From: Rhodamnia argentea
Taxonomy: Eukaryota; Streptophyta; Magnoliopsida; Myrtales; Myrtaceae
NCBI RefSeq assembly: GCF_020921035.1
Contig: NC_063158.1
Span: forward strand, 25,220,178-25,284,177
Direction of reading: 5' to 3'
Length of the DNA stretch: 64,000 nt
The notes beneath the pieces are model-generated. The model did no database searches. It saw nothing but the letters and a program-made list of their open reading frames with translations, and was not told the DNA's origin. The translations under genes and the position numbers were made by a program. Below are positions 37,614 through 48,840 of the stretch, piece by piece. The stretch's first letter is position 1. Every line of letters starts with the position of its first letter.

Positions 37614-38344
37614 GCGATTACATTGCATTTATAATTAATCCGGCGTGGAATGCAGTCGACGTGGATTTTCAAAATTTAAAAAAATAAAAAGTTGAAAAAA
37701 AATTAAATTTGAAAAAAAGCTAAAAAAAAGAAGATAATGACAGGTTGCACAAGAGGTGAGTGTGGGCGAATAGCCGGGGGGAATAGCCGGGGTTCAAGCG
37801 AGGGCCGTTACTAGCGAGGTCGATCGCCGGCTATTCCCTCACCCTCTCCGGCCTTTGTCGGGGATGGTGGGGCGGCGGCGAGGGCTGCCCTCGCCCCTCT
37901 CCGCCCGTTGTTTTCATTTTTTTTAGCTTAATTTGAAATTTTTTATTACTTTAATCTTATTCATTTTGCATTTTTTAATTTTTTTAATTTTTTTTTATTG
38001 CTGATTGGATCTCCGGCAAGCCATGTTGGCCGATGGATTTCCGTCTAAGCAAGTTCGAGTTGGCACTTAACTATTCGTTTTTCAAAAAAATTGATATTTG
38101 AGTGATCCAACGAAAACTTTTGTCCGTAAAGTGAATATCACATACAAATTTTGACACTTTTAGTGTACTTCTCCCGATATACATCCACTTTTCCATACTA
38201 AGACTCACGAATAGGGCTAAAATCCACAAATAGTATCAAGAGACATTATACTTAGCAAGTGTTGTTTCTACCGAAAACTGATGATCCCAATGTCAATAAA
38301 CTAGCATTGTTGTTACCATTGTACACTTCTCAATTCACATATTC
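37614..38344. other. Intergenic, low-complexity AT-rich and GC-rich blocks
   Basis: A-rich sequence near 37670-37735, a GC-rich block of GCGAGGGC-type strings (37760-37910), then AT-rich sequence. No gene was recognised. Confidence 0.4.
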
Positions 38345-38830
38345 AATGAGCAAAAAGAGGCATCAATAGAAGGGAAAATTTTAAATAAGAGCTTAAAGTG
38401 CTCTTATTTTCTCAAATAGGGATCTGCAGTGGATTTTGTTTCAAAGAAGAGAATAAGGGCCTAAATTGAATCTTGTTTCAAATAAGGGCATGAAGTGTCC
38501 TATTCTGGGCAAAGGGCATTTTCATATTTTATTTATTTTTATTTTTATTTTTTTTCTACTCTCCCCCGACCATCGCCAGCCTCAAGTGAGGCCACCCGTG
38601 CCGTCGACCCAGGCAAGGGTAGCCCTCGTAGTTTCACTTCCGAAGCCTGCCGGATCGCTCACCAATCCATTAAGAGTCTACACGACCAAGAAATTTCCCC
38701 GAAACTAAAGTCAAGATCCACTAGGACAGGAAACAGTCATGTGAAGTGATAATCAATCTCTTTTTCCAAAGGCCGAGTAAAGAAATTGCCATGCCCTCGC
38801 TTTGCTTCTCAAGCCTTTATTTTCTTAAAT
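38345..38830. repeat. Tandem repeat unit, copy 1, with a glutamine synthetase exon scrap
   Basis: Contains units close to 'aaataagggcctaaa', a GC-rich CCATCGCC block, GGGTAGCCCTCGTAG, and at 38700-38810 sequence that on the minus strand encodes LRSKAR followed by diverged intron sequence. Copy 2 follows directly at 38831 but is split by two transposons. Confidence 0.65.
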
Positions 38831-39020
38831 AAAGACTTAAAGTTGATCTTGTTTTTAATAAGGTCCTAAAGTGCCTTATTCTAGGTGAAGGGCATTTTCG
38901 TATTTTTTTTTTTTTTTTTTTCTTTTCCTTTTTTTTTTCATTTTCCTTTTTTTTCTACTCTCCGTCGGCCATCGTCCACCTCGGGTGAGAGTCACCCATG
39001 CCTCCTGCCTAGGTGAGGGT

Positions 39021-39763
39021 TAGGGTTGTGGATGGTCCGGGCCGGTCCCGATCTCGATCCCGATCCCGGCTCGGTGGGATCGCTAAAATCTAACCCTTAA
39101 AATGCAATGTGCTTCAATTGTATGTTAATTTACAATCTATACCTCCGGTTGAATAAAAAAACACGTTGGTCTAGTTTGCTTACCTTCATAATGAAGGCGT
39201 GTCTTCACATAATGGTAGGTTTAACAATAACATTGGTCTAACCGCTGACACAATAGAGATATATAAAGGACAAAATCGACAAAACTTAGCTGGCGAAGAC
39301 ATATTAATAGTGATGTTGTTCACTAAATGGATTTTACATCCAAGCAATGTACAAAAACAAAATACAGGATTATTCATTGAAATGAATAACCGAAACGTAT
39401 GAACAGTAAGAAATTGCTACCACTATATTAAATGAACCGATTGAATCATTTTTTTTTTAAAGAACATGCCAGCGTACACTCATTACATAATGCACTGGAA
39501 AAGACCATAATAAATAGGTTATACCGCATTCATAACATTGAGGGGCTGTCCGAGTTTCAAGAATGTACGACCTAATAATGGAAATGGTTTGAGAAATGAA
39601 CATTGAAAACAAATGAAAGCTTCATTTTTTTTAATTGTGTATATATATAATTATATATATTATGAGTGGTGCAGTCCAGGAGTTCGAGCCAGTCCCATCC
39701 ATCCGGAATCGAGAACCGGACCAACCCGCCCGATCCGATCCGGTTCTGAGCCGGTCACCCCTA
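39021..39763. mobile_element. hAT-type non-autonomous element
   Basis: Ends TAGGGTTGTGGATGG and, reverse-complemented, TAGGGGTGACCGGCT, with GGTCCGGGCCGG and CCGGTTC-type strings inside, as in many plant hAT elements. Flanks gtgagggt and gcgatggt match at 6 of 8 bases. Copy 1 of the host repeat (about 38616-38626, caagggtagccctc) shows the site without the element. Confidence 0.65.
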
Positions 39764-39824
39764 GCGATGGTAGCCCTCATATTTCCACTTTGGAAGCTTG
39801 CCGGACCGCTTATCTGTCCATTAA

Positions 39825-40558
39825 GGGTCTGTTTGATTCTAATTCTCCGATTATTTTTTCCGAAACAAAAAGGGATAAAAAAAAATATATAAATAATTTT
39901 GATTTTGATTCTGTTCTCGGGAACAGTTTTGGAGCAAAAATAAGAATAAAAAAATTGATTCTAGAAAAAAGAATTGCTGTTTTGAAAATCGCAAAAAAAA
40001 AAAAAAAGACCAAACTCTGAGTTCTTTTAAAAATATTAAGTCCGTGTAGGCTTCCATGTCAACTTCTAAGCTAAAAAAAATTAAAATTAGATTTAAAAAT
40101 TTGTTACAAAGTAATTTTGTAAACATTTTTTTTAAATTAAATAAAAATAAGCTTTAAAATTTTAACAAAAAGTTTAAAAAAAGTAAAAGAGGGGAAACTA
40201 AAAATATAATAAAATTTAAAAAATGCAAAAAATAAAAATAAAAAAATAAAAAATGGTTGCAATTAAAAAATTTAATTTTTTTAAAACAGTTAAAAAAATT
40301 TTAAAAAAAAGATAAAATAAAGAATTTTGAAAAGATTTTAAAAAAATGAAAATTTAAAAAAAAAGAATTCTCGATACCTCGTTGTTCCGGAATAGAAATT
40401 TTATGCAGTTATTAAATGTGTTTTTATTTGGGAAAAGAAATTTTGAACAGGTTACCAAACGTATTCGATTCTCTAAAAATCATTCATGGAATAGAATTAT
40501 AAATTATGATTCTAACCAAAATCAATTTTTTGAATCAGAATTGTTGTCAAACATGCCC
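39825..40558. mobile_element. PIF/Harbinger-type element with TAA target duplication
   Basis: Ends GGGTCTGTTTGATTC and, reverse-complemented, GGGCATGTTTGACAAC; TAA on both sides (39822-39824, 40559-40561). The interior is very A/T-rich and non-coding. Copy 1 of the host repeat has the empty target near 38668 (ccattaagagtctacac). A related element lies at 42150-43204. Confidence 0.8.
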
Positions 40559-40690
40559 TAACAATCTAGAAGACCAAGAAATTTCCCAAAAACTAAAGTC
40601 AAGATCCACTGAAACAGGAAACATCGTCATGTGAACCGATAATAGATCTTTTTTTTCCCAAAGGCTGAGTAAAGAAATTGCCAGACCCCC

Positions 40691-40979
40691 GGTTTGCTTC
40701 TCAAGTCCATACAAGATCCACCGATCCCGCTCCAAAAGAAAGAAAGATTCATGGGAAACCAAGATCCAGATTCTACTTTAGACAGAGAAAGCCAAGAAAC
40801 GGAAGATCTAGCAGTTAACAGTAACACCAGAAGGGTGCGCAAAGAATCACGAGAAGAGGACTCCTGAGGCGACGGAAGACCCAGCCCGAATCTGAGGGAA
40901 CATACCATATGTACTCGGGGACTATGTTATCGATGGTGTCGGAGAGGTTTAGATTCAGAAGATCTGAGAGCAGAGACAT
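40691..40979 (-). pseudogene. Glutamine synthetase (cytosolic GS1) gene fragment
   Basis: On the minus strand, 40906-40979 encodes MSLLSDLLNLNLSD and ends EYIW, the start of plant cytosolic glutamine synthetase, followed by a GT donor exactly where the family's intron lies. About 180 bases further, near 40695-40726, comes IGGSxMDLRSK, the start of the next exon, with the acceptor AG lost. The sequence then leaves the family. The functional enzyme makes glutamine from glutamate, ammonia and ATP; this scrap cannot. It sits in repeat DNA and was probably captured by a transposon. Confidence 0.8.
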
Positions 40980-40999
40980 CTTCTTCAAGAACGAACTCA

Positions 41000-42146
41000 A
41001 AAGCTTGAGAGAGAGAGAGAGAGAATAGCCCTTGCCCTCGCCTGGGCTGGCAAGGCCAGCGTCGGGCGACCCTTGCCCAAGACTGGCAATGGCCGGAGAG
41101 GAGAGAAAGAAGAAAAAGAAAAAATAGAAGGAAAAGAAAAAATAAAAAATGAAAACAGAAAAAAAAAATTTACAAAATAAAAAACGAAAATTCTTTTCAA
41201 GCAGGCCCTTTTATGAAACAATGAGGGCTCCCTTCTTTGAATAAGTTCACTTTAGTTTTTTTTTTTTTTAGAAAATGAGAGCATTTCATGCCATTAGGTG
41301 AAATTTTGCCAATGAAGCATAAGCAAGGAAATGGTAAGTGAAGAGAACCAATTTCATTACATACGCAGCGGATTATACGGAATTAACAAGTCTTATAATC
41401 ATTTTCAATCACCGATTGGAGAAGTATATCACAGAATGGACATACCTCATTTTTTCACAGATTAGATGTTATCGTTGTAGCCCTCAAGAGATCGTTCGTC
41501 CAATTTTTATTTTTTTTACAATGATTGGGAGAGAAACAATTTTTTGGGTTTCTGTCTTCCACAGTAGAAGAAAAAGTCGTTCATTTTTCTCATATCGAAC
41601 CGACGTGAGAAACTACCAAGTAACATTTCTTTTAACGTTATCTTCCAAGTAACTGCCAAGTGCAATTATGTCTTTGATAAAGAGATGAGATAGCCTACAT
41701 CGGCGGATCATGATACTGCCATGCACCCATTAAATCCAACAGTTAGTGTGCCACATAGAGAGAGAACGCCACAACTTTAGCAGATTAGCTTTCTTACTAT
41801 TTTGACCGGATCTTTCTTATCGTTTTGAATCTCTCTTCAATCTCCAAATTAATCATCGGAGAATTTTCGAGAGGATCAGTTAGACTTGGAGTTGATAGAC
41901 ATGATCGCTGAAAATCTGGACGCCTATGCGGTATAATATTCCTAGCCACAGTGAGGTCCCCCCTAAACAGAGTCAGCTATCTTTGTCATTATCCGTTCCG
42001 CTAGCTGCTCGAACAAAATAGGCAAGAAATGATTTGATTCAATTCCAGATCTTCTGACATGAGTTTCAAATCAAGTTGCTATGTTTCTTATCCAAGAAAT
42101 TATTGCGCACAAAAAGCTGTGCCACATCATTTTTATACAAATCCAC
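41000..42146. other. Repeat-derived intergenic region
   Basis: 41010-41240 ends the glutamine-synthetase-bearing repeat: GA tract, GC-rich GGCAAGGCC block, A-rich run and a terminal part whose reverse complement (ctaaagtgaacttatt) resembles the left end near 38375 (cttaaagtgctcttatt). 41250-42146 has no recognised gene. Confidence 0.4.
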
Positions 42147-42149
42147 TAA

Positions 42150-43204
42150 GGATATGCTGATTCGATTCTAAAAATAAAAAATAAATGAAAATCGCATTTG
42201 ATAATGCAAATAAATTTGACTCTGATTATATTCTCGGAATCGGCTTTAAAGATTCAGAATCAGTTTTATAGCAAAATCAAGAACAAAAAAAAAGTTGGTT
42301 CCGAAAAAAAAAATCACTTTTGAGAGTCACAAAACAAAATGTAGTCTTACATCTCTCACTTTTCTCTTTCAATTCTGTCGTTACTTTCCCTCAACCTAAT
42401 AAAAATAAAATAAAATTAAAAAAATTAAAAAAAAAATCACAAAAAATTTAGAAAATCCCTAAAAATAGAATAAGCTTATATTATGCTAGTTTGACCTCAT
42501 TTTCATAAATTTGGGCCTAAATTTTCTAGATTTCATAAATTCCACTCTTCCGTAAAAAATATTACAGAAGAAATAGCATCCAACATATGGATGATAATAT
42601 ATATACTCGTAGCCGTGCGTCACAAAATGTAAATATCTGCACGTGGAACTAAAGCTAAACATTCACTTGGATTTATGATAAAAGCTGTAAAATGATAGTG
42701 AAAGACTTGTACTTCATATCAAGGAGGATAATTTTTTTTTTGTCGGTGGATAATTTGATTATTCGGCTACTATGTTTGTATGTATTTTGGATAACACAAT
42801 ATTTAAAGAAAAAAATGAGTTCTTAATATGGGAACTGTCACATACTTCAATCGAACTTCAAACGTAATATATTAAAATTTGTGTTTCATTTATGACATGC
42901 TAAAAAAGATAATGTATTTTAAATTATTTTAGTGTGCATTGAAAATTAGTTTTTTATTTATGATGAAATTTTACAAAGTAACTACATAGTTATTTGACTT
43001 AAATGAAAAAAATTAGGAAGAGAAACAGTTTTTTGAAACAGAAATTTTGTGCGATTATCAAACGCGTTTTTATTGAAAGAACAGAAATTTTGGACATTTA
43101 TCAAACGCGTTCTAATTCTCTAAAACTCATCCAGGAACGAGAATCGAAAAAGTTATTTTAATCATAATCAGTTTTCCGGAACATAATGGTTACTATGCGC
43201 AGCC
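42150..43204. mobile_element. Second PIF/Harbinger-type element, longer copy
   Basis: TAA on both sides (42147-42149, 43205-43207). The terminal 200 bases on each side match the element at 39825-40558 (for example ttctcggaa, aatcagtttt, caaacgcgtttttat versus aaatgtgtttttat). The middle has about 300 extra bases, including a very short poly(T) insertion at 42735-42747. Confidence 0.7.
42735..42747 (-). mobile_element. Ultra-short poly(T) insertion with 9-bp direct repeats
   Basis: TTTTTTTGTCGGT lies between two perfect copies of ggataattt (42726-42734, 42748-42756). On the minus strand this reads ACCGAC plus poly(A). Confidence 0.45.
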
Positions 43205-43410
43205 TAAGTGAGCAATATGTGTCATGTTTGAATCAACATATTAGAAATTTTGAAAGTCTTTCTCTCCCCCCTCTCTCTCCATGACTTTGCTATGCTCTCT
43301 CCCTCTCGCGCGAATCTCGCCGCCGCCTCACCCGTTGCCTCCGCCTTCGCTTTTTCTGCCAATCCCCCGTCTGCCATCCACTCCAACATTGTGGTCATCC
43401 ACCGCCCCCT

Positions 43411-43675
43411 GGGTCCAAGAACAAGCCCAAGCCCCCCTTTGTCATCGCCTGCAACCCCTAGTCCTCCCTTAGCCCCTTCATCCTCGAGGTGCCTTGCGGC
43501 TCCGATGTTGTCGCCTCCCTCCACAAGTCCTACGCTGCCCCATTCTCAGTCCAAGAACAAGCCCAAGCCTGCCGTCTTCATCACTTGCGATCCTGAGCCC
43601 TCCCACATCCCTTGCATCCTTGAGGTCCTCTGTGGCTCCAATGTAGTCGCCTCCCTCCACAGCTTCCAAATTTGA
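43411..43675 (+). pseudogene. AHL (AT-hook/PPC) gene fragment with broken tandem duplication
   Basis: From 43411 the frame GSKNKPKPP, a stop codon, then ILEVPCGSDVVASLH matches the junction of the AT-hook and the PPC domain in AT-hook motif nuclear-localized proteins. A second version 136 bases later, SKNKPKPAVFITCDP...ILEVLCGSNVVASLH, lies in another phase and ends in a stop at 43675. The duplication length (not a multiple of three) and the stop prevent a product. The core PPC sequence that should follow is missing. C-rich sequence from 43250 may be the 5' part of the same fragment. Confidence 0.75.
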
Positions 43676-44030
43676 CAAGGCCGCACCCTTGTTGAATCCG
43701 GCTAAAGCGACCCTTGCCTGTGGCTGACTAGCGCTGCGGCGTCCTCACCAGCCATAGGCCAAATGGAAAGAAGAGAGAGAGAGAGTCAAAATTTTTGACG
43801 TGTAGGCTCAAATATGACACGTGTTGTTCACTTATGAATTTGTATAAAAATGACATGGCACCACTTGTGTGCATAATAGATTGTGTACCTTCTATCGGGT
43901 TCCATCCAGTTTGTAGATGCCATTCCATTTTATACTTTGTATATCATACGTAGTCACACAACATTTTCCAAATCAACTTAACTGATGACCACAAAGTGTT
44001 GTAACTTATTTTTTTTTAATTATATATTTT

Positions 44031-45711
44031 GGGTCGCGCTATTCGCACTTCTCGTTTGGCTTCCACAATCCTTTCTACGGTATTCTGATCATTTTATCCC
44101 TTGCTTATTTTTTTACCTTTCACATTGTGCCACACTGACTCAAATGTGAGGCCCATTCAATGTCCCTCTTTTTTTAGTTTTTCTTCTCATTCCTTGACTT
44201 TCCTTCTTGCTCTACTCATATGTAGGAAGAGTTTCACCGGTGCTTCTTCATCTTTTTTTTTTGAGAGACCTCCTCCATGCACAACACCAACTAGGGAGTT
44301 TTGGTTTGCACCTCCTGGCTTTTTTATTCTCTGCACTACAATAAGAAGAGTTATCCCAGTCCAAAACTAAGCCCCATTGGGAAGTACGCGCTACTCGGCG
44401 AGACCAAACAAGGTGTGGGAAAGCAAGTTCCCCGAGAAAACTCAACTACGGCGAAATCGAAGCTGCCTCCCAATTGGGACCTTTACAAGGAAGAAAAAAA
44501 ATCAGTTCGGCCCTCGAAGAGGATAGGGAGATTCAAGTTTCTAATGTTCCGGTACCAAAGAGTAAAGGGGCAAATTATTGACGTTTAATTATTGAGGCTT
44601 AATATGAAGCTCGGTTTCGGATGACCCTTGTTTGGATAGGATCTCCTATGTCCCATAGCTATCTGTTCTCCTCTAATAGCAAGGGACTTATGAAAGATTT
44701 TGTGAAACCACAGCCATCTGTTTTAAGTGAAAGATTTTGTGGGACCACAATCATCTTTTGCCTAGTACTAAGTGTGGAAGGCATGGCTTAGTCTAGACTT
44801 GTGCTGAGCGTGGAAATATTCATTGTAGAGACAAATAAGGGCTAGAAAGATTTGAACTCGTGGATTTCGCTTCCGATCCCATGAAAGATTTTGTGGGACT
44901 ACAGCCACCTGTTCTAAAAACTTAAGCTATTAGAAGAATGAGTGGTTTAATATTTTTTTATTCCAATAACCTGAAGACGAACAGGATGACCATCAGGTTG
45001 TCCATGTGCTTATACTTTTGCATCCACGAGCAATGGGCTGACTCGCGGTTCGCGATCATCCTCTTCCACTTTTACTGGATCTGTTTCTGCTCAGGTGGAC
45101 AGCCCTTGGAGCGCGAGTTTTGGAGCGCGAAGGGATGTTCTTGTACTAGAAGAATGACTCCAATACAAATAGCACAACACTAGCAACCAGAAAAGAAAAG
45201 AAAAAAATTGCAGCTTAGAAACCAGGAAAAAGCACGCAGGAAAGACTTCAAGAGTTCAAGGGGTATTTTGTCGAGCACTTGATCGGCACAAAAGCAGGTC
45301 AGAGGAAGACGACGAAGAAGGGTTGAACAAGGTGGGTCCTACGACGGAGAGTGGAGTCGATCACAAAACCCAAGTGGAGGACTTCGTTCAGCAACGGAGA
45401 TGTCGTGAGCCTTGAAGCATTAAGAACCGCGGAACTCGTCTATAAGCATGAAAATAGGATCGAGGACCAGAGGTCGTGAAGAAATTTCAGATTTGTATGC
45501 GCAATGAACGAAGAAGAGGATAACAAGCACAGAAACAGAGCATCAGATGGAGTAGAGGAAGGAAAAAGAGAAAAAAAATAGAACAAATGGACCCACATTT
45601 GAGTAAATGTGGTACAAGCATGTGAAGGGTGGAAAATGCAAAGGGTAAAATGATCAAAACACTATAAAAGGGAGTGTATGAGCCAAATAAGGAATGAAAA
45701 AAGCACAATTC
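44031..45711. mobile_element. Mutator-like element with about 190-bp inverted ends
   Basis: The left 190 bases and the reverse complement of the right 190 bases are alike throughout, e.g. GATCATTTTAtCCCTTGC against GATCATTTTAcCCTTTGC and ACTCAAATGTG in both. The flank tatatttt occurs on both sides (44023-44030, 45712-45719). The interior includes a block at 44640-44960 with four variants of gaaagattttgtggga, seemingly a different repeat nested inside, and G/A-rich sequence at 45180-45500 that may be captured gene sequence. No transposase frame was found. Confidence 0.75.
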
Positions 45712-45719
45712 TATATTTT

Positions 45720-46441
45720 ATATGTTTTTTCCTTTTCTTCCTTTTTTTTTTCTCCTTTTCCTTTTGTCGGTGGCCAGTCGTGTGACCACTAGCCATTGAA
45801 CATGGCCGGCGAGGGCCCCCCGCCCAAACCAAGGTAGTCTTGCTAAGAGTCGCTTGGGCAACAACAATCCTAGTGAGGCCAACCCTTGCCTAGGTGAGGG
45901 CACCTCGACCTGGTGAGGGTCAGCCTCCCTAGATATGGCAAGGAGGGCCTTGCAAGCACTCACCCATGCTTAGGCGCGGACAACCTCACCGACCATCAAC
46001 AAAAAGGAAATGGGAAGAACAAAAGAAAGGAAAAAATATTAAAAAATATTCACATCAGGATCGATCGTGTCATGTAGGATGATTTTTATGATTTATTTCT
46101 TTTTCTATCTATCTTTTCCTTTTTTTTCTTCCTACTAAGCCCGGCGATGGTCAAAGAAAAACATTAATAAATCTATAAAATTTTAGTAAAATTGCAAAAA
46201 TTATTTATATTAGCACCGATCATATTACATAAATTAACGAATGTCTCTCGTGGGACGGCCAATATTCACGTCAATGATTTCTAGTCAAAATTGACCGAAA
46301 TGACTATACTGATAAATCGTCAAATTGAAAAGTATAGGACAGAATTGGCATCGGTACAATATGTTCAAGACTTTTTTTTAGTAATTATTCCCTCATCCAA
46401 AGGTGAACGTGCATATATATTTAGAATAAGGACATCACAAG
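45720..46441. repeat. GC-rich element remnant and partial Mutator-like copy
   Basis: 45770-45990 has GGGCAACAAC/CTTGCCTAGG-type low-complexity sequence. 46090-46395 carries family units (atgattaxxgacgaa, aaattgaaaagtataggac, gttcaagactttttt) of the element at 16971-17465. No gene was recognised. Confidence 0.45.
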
Positions 46442-47584
46442 CAGAGGTGTCAATATGGATCATTGACCCACTTTTATTCACTTGGGTCACATAGGGGTTT
46501 AGTAGATTTAAAAAATGGGTCAAATATGGGTCTAGGCTTATAAAGTCTATTCAAATGTAGGTTTTACCTCAACCCATTTTCAACCCATTTTGACCCATTT
46601 TTTACCCGTGGCTTGCAACTTCCCATTTTTGACTCATTTTTTGCCCGCCCGCCCGCCGCCGCCGTCACCGCCCGACGGGAAATAGGGAGGCGACGTAGAG
46701 GAACATCCCACTTGACCACATAATGTCTCTTTACAGTCACATCTCTTTCATCTCCAATGTCGTCCAGGCACGAAGGAATTCAACCGGACATCGCAGCATT
46801 TCCACCACTTTTGCTCGAAGAAAGCCAGATTCTACTTGTTCATCCATGTGCATCGATTGAGCAAGATAAATTTCTAGAAGAAGACAGGATTTCGAGCTCG
46901 AACAATGCAAACTCAACTTCTCCGTCGACCTCAATGTCGACGCCGTGACAGCATTGTCGAGTGAAAAATGCAATAGAGACCCCGTTGACGAGAGGTTTAC
47001 CTCGACAATTTGTACGTTCACCAATGCTATCTCAATGAGGTTTTTGTCTCTTGCCCCATTCCTCTCATGCAATGATGTAAGGCGATCCGAAGAGGTGAGT
47101 CCTGTACATTTCACTGCTAATCGTCCGTGGGTTTTTGCCGCCCGCCGTTGGAGAAAAATGATAGAAAAAATAAAAGCAAAATAAAATAATTTTTTTTATA
47201 AAAATTAAAAAATATATTTATTGCGTGAAAGTATTTTAGTAATATCATTTTTTATTGTATTTACTAATGTTTTTATTGTTTAATTTGTTTTTCTTATTTG
47301 ATGTAAAATTTTTATCTAGGTACCGTAACATATACATTTGAACAACTTAAAATAGGTCAAATATTGGACAAAAAAAAAGGTCAAATAAGTTGTATATGTT
47401 TTCTTAGAAAATGAGTATGTTCTAGTAATATGGGTCAAAATGGGTCGGGTCGGGTTTGTGTCGGTTGCGGGTTGGGTCGGGTATAGGTCATAAAATATGG
47501 GTTAAAACCGGTTAGACGGATCAATATGAGTCGGACAATATTCGACTAGACCCAAATTCGACTCGACTCCATTTGACACCTCTA
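46442..47584. mobile_element. hAT-type non-autonomous element with captured sequence
   Basis: Ends CAGAGGTGTCAA and TTTGACACCTCTA pair, and the 8-bp flank atcacaag is perfectly repeated (46434-46441, 47585-47592), the hAT hallmark. Subterminal regions carry many GGGTCAAA/GGGTCGGG units. The interior 46660-47180 has different, coding-like composition. Its longest frame (46737-47114, minus, 125 codons) has no recognised domain. No transposase. Confidence 0.85.
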
Positions 47585-47592
47585 ATCACAAG

Positions 47593-48840
47593 TGCCATAA
47601 CTTTTGTACAAAGCTCACTTGAACGACATAACTTTTTTCCTATCTCTCAAGTTTCATAATGCCGTTCACTTAAGTACTATAACTTTTTTTTTCTTACAAC
47701 TTGAGTGCAAAAGTTTTTAAAAACGTTCACAAAACGTTTCATGTCATGTTGGATTTTCGAAACTTGGATGAATGTTTTGTAAATGTCGATCAATTAAAAG
47801 TTATGACACTCAAAATGATAGCTAATTAGTAAAAAAAAAAAAGTAAAGTTATAACCCTTATCTAGATATCTTTTTATAATGAATAATCTTTTAGGCTGGG
47901 TTTGATCGATCGAATTTAACTTGAGATATGATAGAATATGGTAGGATTAGAAATCTTCTAAATATCCTTCGAAATTCATAAAATCCGATTACATATTTGT
48001 GCCATCCAAGATAGGATAAAAAATCTGTGAAAATATTTTGAAGATCTCACTTGGCGAACGCTTTCTCCTGCATCACCACTTGAGCTCTCGAACCAGGCTC
48101 TCAAACACGTTCTTTTCAACTTCCTCTGGTTCGTCTCCTTCACCATTGTCCTTCCGCAGTTTCACTGTGTCAGAGGCGATTCGGACAACGACAAAGGCAT
48201 ACCTTGAGTCGTCGAGGGTGTTGCTGAGCGATTGAAGAAGGTAGCGGCTGCGACGACCTGGCCAATGTAAGGATGGTTAATGCCATGCGCAAAGCTCAGG
48301 TGCCACTTGACGTTGAATCGGACGACCAGGGGTAGCGAGAGGCGGAGAGGAGGTGGACGGAGATCCACAGGTGGACAACACTAGAGCAGCCAGTAAAGAG
48401 GGCGGATATGTCTTTGTTGTGAATGATGACGCAAAGAATGAGATTCGAATTCTTCTATGGTGATGGTGTGCTGTATAACTTCTCCTCTACGCCCTCAGTC
48501 GTCGCAAGTACTATCGGATGAATGGCGATGACGATTGGCCGTGGTTGGAGGCGATGATGACCGGTAAGGGTCGGAAGAAATGCTGATCGGTTGTGGTGGG
48601 AATGCGAGATGATGGACCAAACTGGATGCTGAACTTGCTGGATTCTTTTCACGTCCGATGTGCATTCGCGTGTTTTGACCAGAAACACAAAATTGCATTC
48701 GTGTGGATAAGGATACCTATCGCTCTGCCACGCGTCTGAATTTGGACGTAACAAACCGCGTGGAAAGTGCATCTTGGACAAATCCCGATAACCACGGCGA
48801 TTTCCTGATCTCCTTAGCTGTCAAGCAGCTAAAATAGGAG
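47593..48840. other. Repeat-rich region with exon-like minus-strand fragments
   Basis: 47893-48030 resembles the ends near 28735 and 31560 (gatatgatagaatatgg, gataggataaaa). On the minus strand 48040-48370 contains coding-like pieces, one ending ...SNTLDDSR before a donor-like AG|GTATGC near 48205 and one ending NVFESLVRELKW before a stop near 48075. They look like captured exons. I do not recognise the protein. Confidence 0.3.

Larger units (their letters stand above)
38831..40720. repeat. Tandem repeat unit, copy 2, interrupted by two transposons
   Basis: Follows copy 1 in order: gggcattttcgta, CCATCGTCC, then the element at 39021-39763, then GGTAGCCCTCATATTTCCACTT and the TCCATTAA target, then the element at 39825-40558, then caatctagaagaccaagaaa and ctaaagtcaagatccact. 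Copy 1 gives the uninterrupted order. Confidence 0.65.
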
